DNA of 64,000 nucleotides from Diaphorobacter sp. HDW4A (GTDB lineage: Bacteria; Pseudomonadota; Gammaproteobacteria; Burkholderiales; Burkholderiaceae_C). The stretch lies in the NCBI RefSeq assembly GCF_011305995.1, contig NZ_CP049910.1, forward strand, positions 3,224,001 through 3,288,000, written 5' to 3'. The stretch's first letter is position 1. Each line of letters starts with the position of its first letter. The notes below the pieces were generated by a model. The model saw only the letters and a list, made by a program, of their open reading frames with translations, did not search any database and had not been told where the DNA came from. Shown here piece by piece: positions 1 to 6,576 of this stretch. The position numbers and the translations under genes are program-made.

Positions 1-109
1 AGAGAGCGCCGACTACGGCTGCTTCACTGGTATCGGTCATGTCCACCAAAGCAGCAACACGCGGGTCGTCCCACAAGTTGCCGCGCATCTTGATCCAGTC
101 ACCGGCCAT
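1..109 (-). CDS. Phage replication protein, N-terminal fragment (runs off window)
   Basis: A leftward reading frame starts with an ATG at 107-109 and stays open to the window edge. Its first 36 residues begin MAGDWIKMRGNLWDDPRVAA, which resembles the N-terminus of replication-initiation or DnaT/O-like proteins of Burkholderiales phages (a WIK-R-NLWDDPRV signature recalled from that family). A strong GGAG ribosome-binding site lies just upstream, and the start is only 2 bases beyond the stop of the 63-residue gene, so the two are translationally coupled. Only the N-terminus is present. The family call rests on a short motif. Confidence 0.6.
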   Translation of the reverse strand, partial: MAGDWIKMRGNLWDDPRVAALVDMTDTSEAAVVGAL

Positions 110-111
110 AC

Positions 112-303
112 TTACTCCTCGGCCTTTCGCGCTTCGCGCTTGGCTGCGCGAAGCGCGCGGATGAGCCCATCCACATTCACTGGCGCCACGACCACGTTGC
201 ACTGAGTCATCTCGTCATCGCCTAGGTATTGGCTGATGACAATCTGCCCGTTTTCATTGATGGAAACGTCGATCTGGTTTTGTTGCTGTACTGCTACTGC
301 CAT
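112..303 (-). CDS. Small phage protein, unknown
   Basis: A 63-residue protein of the leftward early operon, lying between the CII-like gene and the replication gene. It has a glutamine-rich N-terminus, a central beta-rich stretch (INENGQIVISQYLGDDEM) and a basic-acidic helical tail (RALRAAKREARKAEE). No domain was recognised. Coding potential is supported by its position in the operon and by the 2-base spacing to the next gene. It may be an accessory replication or regulatory protein, but this is only position-based inference. Confidence 0.6.
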   Translation of the reverse strand: MAVAVQQQNQIDVSINENGQIVISQYLGDDEMTQCNVVVAPVNVDGLIRALRAAKREARKAEE

Positions 304-405
304 GTGCCCACCACATAAAAAGGAAGCACCACAAAGAAAAGGCCAACGGCCGGCAGGTGGTGGAACTGCCTTGAGGGAGCTACCCTGGCCGTTGGCGAAA
401 ACATG

Positions 406-792
406 TCAGGCTACGGCGCGAATGCCGCCACGGGCCTGCAACTGAGCCAAGGCCTTCAGCGCCGTGTTCAGCGTTGCCGTAGCGCTGTCAATGGTCTCGG
501 CAATGCGCGCTGCCTGATCCTCTGCAGCCTTGCGATCTGGGCGCGCATGGAGCGTCTCGTCACATGCGTACATGAGCGGGTCAAACTTCCCGCAGAAACG
601 CATCGCGGCGATGATCTGGCCAAAGGTGAGGCGCTCGTCCTTTTCAGGATTGAGACACGCACGCAATCGCGCATGACCCGACTCAACCTTCATGTGAGGG
701 AACAGATAGACCGCCAACTCCTTGGCCGATTTGTCGCTGTTCGCAATCATTTGCGAGAGCGCGTCATACTCGTCTTCGTATATCGACTTCAT
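406..792 (-). CDS. CII-like phage regulatory protein
   Basis: A 128-residue protein of the leftward early operon. Residues about 15-75 resemble the phage CII/CP76 regulator family: a helix, a short HTH-like turn, then an LRACLNPEKDERLTFGQIIA segment matching the family pattern L(R/N)-LNPE-(x)-LT-(x)-I. In phages of this type the protein regulates lysogeny or late-early transcription. I chose the ATG at 790-792. A GTG at 841-843 would add 17 residues (MARGRWETT...), but neither start has a well-spaced ribosome-binding site. The C-terminal 50 residues are helical and unassigned. The CII call is motif-level. Confidence 0.55.
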   Translation of the reverse strand: MKSIYEDEYDALSQMIANSDKSAKELAVYLFPHMKVESGHARLRACLNPEKDERLTFGQIIAAMRFCGKFDPLMYACDETLHARPDRKAAEDQAARIAETIDSATATLNTALKALAQLQARGGIRAVA

Positions 793-840
793 TGTGTTCA
801 AGTGGTTGATTTGATTGGTCGTTTCCCATCGTCCCCTCGC

Positions 841-878
841 CACCCCTCAATCTGAGGGGCCGTGAGGGGTGCTTTTTT
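841..878 (+). terminator. Rho-independent terminator reading rightward
   Basis: An 8-bp stem (CACCCCTC at 841-848 with GAGGGGTG at 864-871) is followed by C and six T residues. It reads on the plus strand, opposite to the flanking early operon, and sits exactly at the upstream edge of the CII-like gene. No plus-strand gene ends here, so it may stop antisense transcription across cII. An overlapping regulatory role in the leftward message is possible. Confidence 0.5.
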
Positions 879-936
879 GGGCACAAAAAAAGATGATTCA
901 GTCATCGCTGATTCACAGCGCAAAAGGACTGAAGCA

Positions 937-1167
937 ATGAACGCACAAGCACTTCCCCAGCAACCCTTCCACCGCAGCACTCGCACCGCGATGGCAGAGA
1001 ATTTCGACGCCACAACGGGCACTTCGGCACGCACGCTGAGCACATCTACGCTGACGCTTTCTTGGCAAGCTGGGGAGTTGGTGATCGGGTTCAAAGAGGC
1101 TCGAGCGGTGATCAGCGGCGCGGCTGGGGCGATGCGCGCGCGGCGCCATGATCGAGGTGTGCGATGA
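937..1167 (+). CDS. Small phage protein, unknown, plus strand
   Basis: A 76-residue frame with an ATG at 937, preceded by AAAGGAC at about 9 bases spacing. Codon use looks protein-like (CGC, GAC, ACG, CTG frequent). Residues 50-70 (GELVIGFKEARAVISGAAGAM) could form a strand and a helix. No domain was recognised. The orientation is opposite to the cro-cII operon around it, which is unusual for this phage region and leaves some doubt. Confidence 0.45.
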   Translation: MNAQALPQQPFHRSTRTAMAENFDATTGTSARTLSTSTLTLSWQAGELVIGFKEARAVISGAAGAMRARRHDRGVR

Positions 1168-1178
1168 CCGCGTATCAA

Positions 1179-1196
1179 GGGCTCAAAATTGAGCCC
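1179..1196. repeat. Short inverted repeat after the 76-residue gene
   Basis: GGGCTCAAAATTGAGCCC forms a 7-8 bp stem with a 2-4 base loop, followed by only three T residues. It lies 12 bases after the stop at 1167. It could be a weak terminator for the plus-strand small gene or a protein-binding site. Confidence 0.35.
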
Positions 1197-1287
1197 TTTG
1201 ATGGCCTTGCGTTGCGAAGTGGGGAAGCTCGTCATTCCGTGGCTTACGATGGTCGATTCCCAACTAACAACCCCAAGAAGGGCAGAA

Positions 1288-1473
1288 ATGAGAACCGGCT
1301 TCGTACAACCAGCAGCAATCGTCGCAGTGGAAATCCTGCGCCAGAGGCAACACGAACATGGAGAGATCGACGAGAAAGTCATTGCGGATGCCTTTGCTCT
1401 GGCCTATCGCGGTCTGGTCGAGGGACTGATGCAGATAAACCATGGCGATCAAAAACAGGTGAAGCCTCGATAA
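1288..1473 (+). CDS. Small phage protein, unknown, plus strand
   Basis: A 61-residue frame with ATG at 1288 and AAGAAGG about 8 bases upstream. The protein is a predicted helical bundle (AAIVAVEILRQRQHEHGEID, then DEKVIADAFALAYRGLVEGL) with normal codon use. It resembles small helical proteins found beside phage repressors, but I cannot name a family. Like the 937 gene it runs against the cro-cII operon. The stop at 1471-1473 faces the end of the leftward 58-residue gene at 1485, so the two converge. Confidence 0.5.
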   Translation: MRTGFVQPAAIVAVEILRQRQHEHGEIDEKVIADAFALAYRGLVEGLMQINHGDQKQVKPR

Positions 1474-1484
1474 CGGACAGTTGC

Positions 1485-1661
1485 TCACTCATGGCCGGCC
1501 TTCTCGCGCAGCAATTGCAGTGCGTAAAAGTGTTCGTGGAAGGCTTGTCCAGCAGCCGAATCAGGAGGCCATGGGCATGCAGCGCGCGGGCATTGGCCGG
1601 AAGCTGCACACTCTTCGGCGTGGTGGTGGATGACGGCAAAGGAGACGATGGGCTCAGCCAT
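1485..1661 (-). CDS. Small phage protein after cro
   Basis: A 58-residue frame whose ATG (1659-1661) overlaps the end of the Cro-like gene by 8 bases, a typical phage coupling. It contains HHHAEEC, a Cys at QCPR and a CPWPPDS segment, then an amphipathic helix (AFHEHFYALQLLREKAGHE). The His/Cys content could bind metal, but no known zinc-finger spacing is evident. Function unknown. Confidence 0.5.
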   Translation of the reverse strand: MAEPIVSFAVIHHHAEECAASGQCPRAACPWPPDSAAGQAFHEHFYALQLLREKAGHE

Positions 1662-1908
1662 GGAAGGGCTCCGTCTGCTGCACAAGCTCCGGCCAAATCC
1701 GACGCCACTCATCCGGATACCAATCCTTGCGCTCCACCAATCCCTTCGTTTCCTGCTCAATGGCAACTGCATAAGCGGGGGAGGGGCGTCGATCTTGGAA
1801 TCCATCACGCCATTGCCGGATCTGAGCATCGCTTTTCGCGCCGATACGAATGCGTAGTTCCGACACGCTCAATGCGTCGGGCGTGGAAAAGTATTCGAAT
1901 AGCTTCAT
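1654..1908 (-). CDS. Cro/YdaS-like phage repressor
   Basis: An 84-residue protein transcribed divergently from the CI-like gene. It has a helix-turn-helix (AKSDAQIRQWRDGFQDRRPSPAYAVAIEQ) and ends DWYPDEWRRIWPELVQ, the ending seen in many YdaS/Cro-type repressors of Burkholderiales and enteric prophages. It would bind the shared operator region and favour lytic transcription. I chose the ATG at 1906-1908 (MKLFEYFS) rather than an upstream alternative at 1941, because the longer form would run through operator O1. Its promoter is probably TTGATT (1940-1945) and TATAGA (1919-1924) on the minus strand, with a short 15-bp spacer. Confidence 0.8.
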   Translation of the reverse strand: MKLFEYFSTPDALSVSELRIRIGAKSDAQIRQWRDGFQDRRPSPAYAVAIEQETKGLVERKDWYPDEWRRIWPELVQQTEPFHG

Positions 1909-1918
1909 GAAACCAAAG

Positions 1919-1974
1919 TCTATAGCAAATGCTACCCCCAATCAAGTAGCCAAAGCTATCGTAGCGTCTGCTAC
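1919..1974. promoter_or_regulatory. Three-operator control region between cro and cI
   Basis: Three palindromes of the form TAGC-N4-GCTA lie at 1923-1934, 1947-1958 and 1962-1973. The last extends to GTAGC-N4-GCTAC at 1961-1974. Centre spacings are 24 and 15 bp. The first overlaps the minus-strand -10 (TATAGA) of the Cro-like gene, and the third lies just ahead of the CI start at 1985. This is a lambda-like OR arrangement, and the same motif recurs at 3242 and 3267. Binding by the CI-like and Cro-like proteins is inferred. Confidence 0.8.
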
Positions 1975-1984
1975 TGTTGATACT

Positions 1985-2686
1985 ATGAATGAGCAAATGA
2001 TTCAGGAGTGGCGAGTTAGGCGTCTCGCAGAACTCGCGGACAAGGAAGGCGGCAAAGCGGCCCTTGGGCGGAAGCTTGGCTACAAGGACGGCGCATTCGT
2101 AGGTCAAATGCTTAGAGGCGAACGTCCCGTGACCGAGAAGACAGTTCACGCCATCCATTCAATGCAGGGCTATACACACTGGTTTGATGCCAATGCGACA
2201 AAGGGATCAAAGGTTGGTGCGGTGGCTGGGCTATCCCCTTCGCCATCACCTGGCGCGCCTGTGGTGAATGTTCCGATCCTCGCAAATGCAGCCAGCATGG
2301 GAACCGGCACTGAACAACACCACGAAGATGTGATCATTGGAGTGCTGCCTTTGTCCGAGACTTGGATGCGACGGACCTTGCAGCCAACCAGCGTAAAACA
2401 CGTTCGCTTCATCCATGCTTACGGGGATAGCATGAGTCCGACGTTCGAGGATGGAGATATCGTGCTCGTTGACACGGGGATGCTCGACGCCCGCGCAATC
2501 GATGGCATCTATGTCATCGAAGCCAATGAGCGTCTATACATCAAGCGGGTGCGACAGCGCATCGACGGCGAGGTGGAGGTCAGCAGTGACAACCCAACCG
2601 TGAAGACTGTAGACATTCTCAATGGCGACCATCCGGCGATGATTCTCGGCAAGGTCATTTACCGCTGGCTTGGGAAGAAGCTCTAA
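1985..2686 (+). CDS. CI-like repressor, S24/LexA family
   Basis: A 233-residue lysogeny repressor. Residues 1-70 hold a helix-turn-helix (GKAALGRKLGYKDGAFVGQMLRG). Residues about 105-230 form an S24/LexA-type peptidase domain: AYGDSMSPTFEDGDIVLVD carries the catalytic Ser, and LYIKRVRQ carries the catalytic Lys. An Ala-Ser pair (NAASMGTG, about residue 90) may be the self-cleavage region. RecA-stimulated cleavage on DNA damage is expected for the family. The start at 1985 (MNEQMIQEW) is preferred over 1850 because the upstream part is operator DNA. No ribosome-binding site precedes it, so the message may be nearly leaderless, as with lambda cI from PRM. Confidence 0.9.
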   Translation: MNEQMIQEWRVRRLAELADKEGGKAALGRKLGYKDGAFVGQMLRGERPVTEKTVHAIHSMQGYTHWFDANATKGSKVGAVAGLSPSPSPGAPVVNVPILANAASMGTGTEQHHEDVIIGVLPLSETWMRRTLQPTSVKHVRFIHAYGDSMSPTFEDGDIVLVDTGMLDARAIDGIYVIEANERLYIKRVRQRIDGEVEVSSDNPTVKTVDILNGDHPAMILGKVIYRWLGKKL

Positions 2687-2784
2687 GCATTCGCGACCGG
2701 ATGATGTACGACGCTGAGACCTATGCGCACCGGCTGGTGGTGCTGGAAGCGCTGCTGGTCTAAATTCATAAAAAATTCACTGTA

Positions 2785-2802
2785 CAAAACACCAGTGTTT
2801 TG
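2785..2802. promoter_or_regulatory. Perfect palindrome upstream of the 97-residue gene
   Basis: CAAAACACCAGTGTTTTG has 8-bp arms around a central CA. It lies 43 bases before the ATG at 2845 in an AT-rich stretch and differs from the TAGC-N4-GCTA motif, so another regulator is likely. It overlaps a possible -35 (TTGCAA, 2800-2805). Confidence 0.5.
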
Positions 2803-2844
2803 CAATACTCACTACTGTCTTTTTAACCAGTATAGGAGTGAGTC

Positions 2845-3138
2845 ATGTCTTCAATCAGCGCCACACTTCGTGATGCCCCTAACAAGATGTCTGCTGAGGG
2901 CATCGCGACTGTCGAGCAGAAGTTTTCCAACATCCTTGCAAAGCAGTTCCACTCTGCTGACCAGATGACGCGAGCCCACAAGGCCTACCAGGCCGCCATC
3001 GAGGGCGATGTCTCGCTGTCCACCACTGCGCAGCAACTGGCGAAGTCCTTCGCCGATGCGTATGCGAAGGCGACTCAGATCGCTCTGGGCGGCTACCACT
3101 CGAAAGAAGACACTCGTTTCGACGTCCGCCTGACCTAA
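2845..3138 (+). CDS. Small phage protein, unknown
   Basis: A 97-residue mostly helical protein, preceded by AGGAG with 6-7 bases spacing. Sequence features: an N-terminal Ser-rich stretch, a helix KMSAEGIATVEQKFSNILAK, and a long Ala/Gln-rich second half (SLSTTAQQLAKSFADAYAKA). No domain was recognised. It is monocistronic: its own putative operator lies upstream and a clear terminator follows. Such an arrangement next to cI often marks a gene expressed from the prophage, but that is inference. Confidence 0.7.
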   Translation: MSSISATLRDAPNKMSAEGIATVEQKFSNILAKQFHSADQMTRAHKAYQAAIEGDVSLSTTAQQLAKSFADAYAKATQIALGGYHSKEDTRFDVRLT

Positions 3139-3167
3139 TTTCCCACCTCGCTTTCGTTGCCATCTTT

Positions 3168-3191
3168 GCCGCCCACTGAGGCGGCTTTTTT
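3168..3191 (+). terminator. Rho-independent terminator
   Basis: GCCGCC (3168-3173) pairs with GGCGGC (3180-3185) around a 6-base loop and is followed by six T residues. It ends the transcript of the 97-residue gene. Confidence 0.85.
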
Positions 3192-3241
3192 GCGTGCTTC
3201 GGTAAGGCGTGGATGAATTTTCCCAGAAAAACAAAATTAAA

Positions 3242-3283
3242 TAGCTTTTGCTACTTGACCGAAGTGGTAGCAATTGCTACATT
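3242..3283 (+). promoter_or_regulatory. Repressor-controlled early promoter
   Basis: A sigma-70-like promoter, TTGACC (3255-3260), 17 bp, TACATT (3278-3283), is flanked and overlapped by two TAGC-N4-GCTA palindromes at 3242-3253 and 3268-3279 (the latter GTAGCAATTGCTAC, perfect). The first abuts the -35 and the second covers the -10. It would drive the rightward operon starting at 3319 and be silenced by the CI-like repressor in the lysogen. Confidence 0.8.
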
Positions 3284-3318
3284 TTCTCCATTGCATTGCA
3301 ACCCGCATTGGAGTGAAC

Positions 3319-3597
3319 ATGAACACCACGGAACATCGCCCCTTGGGGTCAAACATCGATCACCTGCAGGGGATCAGCGCCGACCTGCTTCCTGCCGGCC
3401 GCCCGACTCTCGAAAGCCTCGAAGCGGGCTTGATGACTCTGGCCCACAGCCTCGGCCGCGAGCATGCCCAGCGCGTGCGTCGTTGTATGAACGGCATCAT
3501 CACCGCGGCGCAGGCCTCGGCCACTCCCCTTCCCTCCACTGCTTCAATGGTCGGCTCCTTGCTCGACAGCAGCAGCCTTGAGCAGGTGGATGCATGA
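3319..3597 (+). CDS. Phage early protein, unknown
   Basis: A 92-residue protein, first gene of the operon behind the CI-controlled promoter. It starts at the ATG following GGAGTGAAC. Residues 25-75 are helical (SLEAGLMTLAHSLGREHAQRVRRCMNGIITAAQ) with a basic face. No family was recognised. Its last four bases overlap the next start (ATGA), showing translational coupling. Confidence 0.65.
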   Translation: MNTTEHRPLGSNIDHLQGISADLLPAGRPTLESLEAGLMTLAHSLGREHAQRVRRCMNGIITAAQASATPLPSTASMVGSLLDSSSLEQVDA

Positions 3598-3965
3598 ACA
3601 CCGCTACAAAGCCGCGCATTAAGCGACACGTTGATCTCTGGTGCTGCGGCACTGAAATGCAGCTCTACAGGTTCTTTCAAAAGCGGTACTTGGCTCTGCC
3701 TCCAATTGGATTTGGCATCACGCCACAAGACGCCTTTTCGGATTGGGAGCAAGAAATCCGCAAACAGCATGTGGTTCGTAATGAGCCACCAGCCGTTACG
3801 AGCACTCCCACGTCCCAAACGGAAGAACCAGCGTTTGTGCTGTGCACATTCCTTCGCCTAGTCGGCATGCGCCGCAAAGAAGGTCTGGTGCGTTCCGCCC
3901 GCTGGGCCGCCGGGCTGATGTGGCGCAGCCATCAAAACACTCGCCTCCGCTCACATATCGAGTGA
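3594..3965 (+). CDS. Phage early protein, unknown
   Basis: A 123-residue protein coupled to the preceding gene by an ATGA overlap. The first half (VDLWCCGTEMQLYRFFQKRYLALPPIGFGITPQDAFSDWEQEI) reads as a compact alpha/beta unit. The last 40 residues are basic and tryptophan-containing and may be disordered. Codon use is less GC-rich than in host genes. No function can be proposed. Confidence 0.6.
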   Translation: MNTATKPRIKRHVDLWCCGTEMQLYRFFQKRYLALPPIGFGITPQDAFSDWEQEIRKQHVVRNEPPAVTSTPTSQTEEPAFVLCTFLRLVGMRRKEGLVRSARWAAGLMWRSHQNTRLRSHIE

Positions 3966-4055
3966 TGAATCGAAAGTCAATAGAAAAGTCGTTCGCGCGC
4001 CGCCTATAGACGCCACTTTATCGCGCCCATAACGTATCGATCAGATTTGAATTCC

Positions 4056-4817
4056 ATGTCCAAAAAACCAATGTTCAAGTTGCATCCGGATGGCGAGCAG
4101 TACATCATCACCTTGCCGGGGGTCGTGCTCCTGTGTGGAAGCACAATTTACGGCGACCCTACCGAGACAACCCCACAAGGGCGCACCAACGCTATGCGTT
4201 TGGTCGAGCGCACTCTGCAAGAGGCAGAGAAGTACGGCTTCAAACAGCCGTCCACCGTCTGGGCGCTACTGCGTCGCAATGAACCGAATCAACGCCTCAA
4301 CAACCTTGTCCAGGAGGCTGTTGACTTAATCCCCAAGCACGTTCAGGCAGAGGTGATGCGTGCCTTCGGGTGCGACTCCAGCACCGACGAAACAGTCGTT
4401 CCGCTAGTCACAGCCATGAAGCATCCGGGCCGCCACGAACCTGAAACCAACCCGCGCTTTCTGCGCCCAGGTCCAGATGGTGTTGATCCTCGTTTCTGGA
4501 GTGCAGGTCGCGAGCTGAAACGCATCGCCGCAAATGAAGGCCCTGAAGCCATCCACAAGCCCGAATACGCCCACCTTTACAGCCAGATGCTGCGCTATGC
4601 GCCCAAGGACCTGCAGGCCGAGATGCGCGCCAAGGCCGAAGAGCTAGATCTGATGCCAAAGGCCACGCATGTGAACGAGCACGGCGAACCGGTGTTTTCC
4701 ATTCAGCAGATCGCTGAGAAGCACGGCGTAAGCGTTGAGGAGGTCGAGCAGCTCATTGCGCAATCGGACATTGATCCAGATGACCTGTACACCGGCCCGG
4801 TGTTCCCGAAGCAGTGA
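4056..4817 (+). CDS. Phage protein with C-terminal HTH-like segment, unknown
   Basis: A 253-residue hydrophilic protein. Start taken at ATG 4056; a TTG at 4047 would add three residues. Residues about 15-45 are beta-rich (EQYIITLPGVVLLCGSTIYGD) and the middle is helical. The end (FSIQQIAEKHGVSVEEVEQLIAQ) looks like a helix-turn-helix of the kind that reads DNA or packs in a dimer. It precedes the Mnt/Arc/Ant block and is followed by an inverted repeat at 4921. I do not recognise the family. Confidence 0.65.
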   Translation: MSKKPMFKLHPDGEQYIITLPGVVLLCGSTIYGDPTETTPQGRTNAMRLVERTLQEAEKYGFKQPSTVWALLRRNEPNQRLNNLVQEAVDLIPKHVQAEVMRAFGCDSSTDETVVPLVTAMKHPGRHEPETNPRFLRPGPDGVDPRFWSAGRELKRIAANEGPEAIHKPEYAHLYSQMLRYAPKDLQAEMRAKAEELDLMPKATHVNEHGEPVFSIQQIAEKHGVSVEEVEQLIAQSDIDPDDLYTGPVFPKQ

Positions 4818-4920
4818 GGCAATCATGGCGATTTCCATCACAGACCAACCAGACGTTACGTACACGGCAGGGCTTCTAACCCAGCGGGTGCAAACCGGTT
4901 GCGCGTCCGGATTTCGGGCG

Positions 4921-4941
4921 CACTACAAAAATTTTGTAGTG
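4921..4941. repeat. Perfect inverted repeat between convergent genes
   Basis: CACTACAAAA and TTTTGTAGTG flank a single A, giving 10-bp perfect arms. It lies directly after the stop of the Mnt-like gene (minus strand) and about 100 bases after the 253-residue gene (plus strand). It may act as a bidirectional transcript end, although no T tract follows, or as a binding site. Confidence 0.55.
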
Positions 4942-4944
4942 GGC

Positions 4945-5496
4945 TCAGGGCTTCTGTTTAGGCTTGGCTCGACTCCGCTTTCGACCTGCATCTGCCTTCT
5001 CAGCAGCTACGCGGATTCCGCTCAAAAGCCTCGCCTCAAGGTCATCATTGATGTCAGCACATGTCTCAGCAATTTCATCAATTCGAGATTTTTCCGCCAG
5101 TGCGGTTTCCAGTCGCGCTTTAGCCAATACAGGATCGCGGTCATCCCCTTCAATTTGGCTTTGAGCGACCCCTGCCACCTGATCGAACAATTCGTTCAGA
5201 CGTTCCATCAACGTAAACAAAGACGAGTACGCCTGAGCCATCGTTGCCAAGCGACCCGTAGTACTGGCGAGCAATGCGTCAGTCGCAAACTTGGTTCCAG
5301 AAAGCTCCCCCTCCAAACGAGAGATTTGAAGCTGCAGCTCATCCTCATTAATCCCATCGAAACTCTGTTCGAGTCTCGCAAGAAGCTCTGCATGCAAGCT
5401 TCTTCCGCACTGCTCCGCCGAAGTCTGAATACGGGATTTCAAGTCATCCGGCATTCGGAGCGGGTAACTGGGAGCTTGGTGTCGATCGGTAGCCAT
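4945..5496 (-). CDS. Mnt/Arc-like ribbon-helix-helix repressor with coiled-coil tail
   Basis: A 183-residue protein. Residues about 10-50 match the Arc-family ribbon-helix-helix: a short strand (YPLRMPDDLKSRIQTSAEQ) then SLHAELLARLEQSF. The tail from about 55 to 165 is a long predicted coiled coil ending in a lysine-rich stretch (RKRSRAKPKQKP). I chose the ATG at 5494-5496, which aligns the start with the Arc-like partner (MATDRHQ versus MTTDRHQ). It is divergent from the Arc-like and antirepressor genes, the position of mnt in P22 immI. It probably represses the ant promoter to maintain lysogeny. It is much longer than P22 Mnt. Confidence 0.75.
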   Translation of the reverse strand: MATDRHQAPSYPLRMPDDLKSRIQTSAEQCGRSLHAELLARLEQSFDGINEDELQLQISRLEGELSGTKFATDALLASTTGRLATMAQAYSSLFTLMERLNELFDQVAGVAQSQIEGDDRDPVLAKARLETALAEKSRIDEIAETCADINDDLEARLLSGIRVAAEKADAGRKRSRAKPKQKP

Positions 5497-5503
5497 TCCC
5501 CAA

Positions 5504-5579
5504 TTGTGGATGTCAAATCGAATCTTTTCAAAGAATCTTATTGACATCCACAAATAAAGAATCTAAATTTCATCCACAA
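5504..5579. promoter_or_regulatory. Divergent Mnt/Arc operator-promoter region
   Basis: A perfect 13-bp inverted repeat, TTGTGGATGTCAA (5504-5516) and TTGACATCCACAA (5541-5553), plus a third half-copy ATCCACAA (5572-5579), occupies the gap between the divergent genes. GAATCTT-type direct repeats occur at 5520, 5534 and 5560. A promoter for the Arc-like gene reads TTGACA (5541-5546), 17 bp, TAAATT (5564-5569), so one arm covers its -35. These are likely sites for one or both ribbon-helix-helix proteins. Confidence 0.75.
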
Positions 5580-5582
5580 GAC

Positions 5583-5753
5583 ATGACCACCGACCGACAC
5601 CAACTCACCCCAACACCGGTCCGCATCCCGCCTGAGTTGAAAGAAGAGCTCAAGGGCCATGCAAAAGCAAATGACCGCAGCCTGAACGGCGAGATTCTCG
5701 CGCGGCTTCGGACTTCTTTGAATGAATCACCAGAGAAAGGCAATAAGCAATGA
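5583..5753 (+). CDS. Arc-like ribbon-helix-helix repressor
   Basis: A 56-residue protein, close in size to P22 Arc (53 residues). Sequence: a short N-terminal arm, strand TPVRIPPELKEELKGHAKAN, then RSLNGEILARLRTSL, the classical Arc fold. Start at ATG 5583. The stop overlaps the antirepressor start (ATGA), so the two are coupled. In P22, Arc limits antirepressor synthesis from the same operon, and the same autoregulatory role is inferred here. The N-terminus shares TDRHQ with the divergent protein, suggesting duplication. Confidence 0.85.
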   Translation: MTTDRHQLTPTPVRIPPELKEELKGHAKANDRSLNGEILARLRTSLNESPEKGNKQ

Positions 5754-6565
5754 GCAACATCGTTCTTCACCGATTCGAAGGCATCACCATCCGCACGATT
5801 CAGATCGATGATCAGACGTTTTTCGTAGGCAAAGACGCGGCTGATGCACTCGGATATGCCGATGCCAGCACAGCTATTCGCTCGCATTGCCGTGGGGTGC
5901 AGAAATTGCACCCCATCCCTGATGCTCTCGGACGCATGCAGGAAACTCGCGTCATCGATGAACCGGACTTCATGCGTCTGATCGTGCATAGCACCCTGCC
6001 CTCCGCCGAACGCGTGGAGCGCTGGGTGTTCGAAGAGGTTTTACCCAGCATCCGCAAGACCGGCAGCTACAGCGTTGCGCCGCGCACGCCCGGCGAGATG
6101 CTGCTCGCCAGCGCTCAAGCCCTCATGGCCCTTGAGCAACAGCAGGCCATCCTGCAGGCTGACGTTCAGCGCATTGAGCACCAGGTGGGTGAGCTGGCCG
6201 AGTCGCGTGTCTGGGATCACTGCCCCCAAAACTGCGAGCCAATCACCAAGATCGAGAAGCGCATCAACGACCGGTACGCATTGCCGCTGTGGGTGATCGA
6301 CAAGGTGGTGCGGCAACTGCCCTGCAGCCCCAAGATCGCGGGCATGGTGCGCAATCAGCGCGAGGAAGCAAAGGGGTCGCAGTACGTCGTTTTCGCCGTC
6401 GCAGACATCACACGCGTCTTCGCAAACTTCGTCGGCGAGTGCGTGCAAGAAACACCGACCCTCTGGTCGCATCGCGACATCGACAAACGCTTTCAGCTCA
6501 TGCCCAACGGCCGTAAGCGCACACCTCTCAAGGCGCACAAGACAAAAGAACTCGCTACGGCGTGA
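5750..6565 (+). CDS. ant: Bro-N family phage antirepressor
   Basis: A 271-residue protein. Residues 1-105 form a Bro-N domain (TIRTIQIDDQTFFVGKDAADALGY; STAIRSHCRG; FMRLIVHSTLPSAERVERWVFEEVLPSIRKTG). Residues about 112-150 form a coiled coil, and the C-terminal half is a separate helical domain with no clear name. Bro-N antirepressors bind phage repressors or DNA to trigger induction. It is coupled to the Arc-like gene, matching the arc-ant order of P22. A hairpin follows the stop. Confidence 0.85.
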   Translation: MSNIVLHRFEGITIRTIQIDDQTFFVGKDAADALGYADASTAIRSHCRGVQKLHPIPDALGRMQETRVIDEPDFMRLIVHSTLPSAERVERWVFEEVLPSIRKTGSYSVAPRTPGEMLLASAQALMALEQQQAILQADVQRIEHQVGELAESRVWDHCPQNCEPITKIEKRINDRYALPLWVIDKVVRQLPCSPKIAGMVRNQREEAKGSQYVVFAVADITRVFANFVGECVQETPTLWSHRDIDKRFQLMPNGRKRTPLKAHKTKELATA

Positions 6566-6576
6566 CCGGAAAAAGT

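Noticed and set aside
1164..1910. Plus-strand frame of 248 codons after the 76-residue gene
   Set aside because: It overlaps the better-supported 61-residue gene in another frame and then lies antisense to the Cro-like gene.
2701..2763. 20-codon frame between cI and the 97-residue gene
   Set aside because: It looks coding in composition, but it has no ribosome-binding site and is too short to support.
4825..5544. Plus-strand frame starting MAISITDQPD
   Set aside because: It runs through the inverted repeat at 4921 and then antisense across the Mnt-like gene. Only the first 30 residues look protein-like; possibly a gene remnant, but not supportable.
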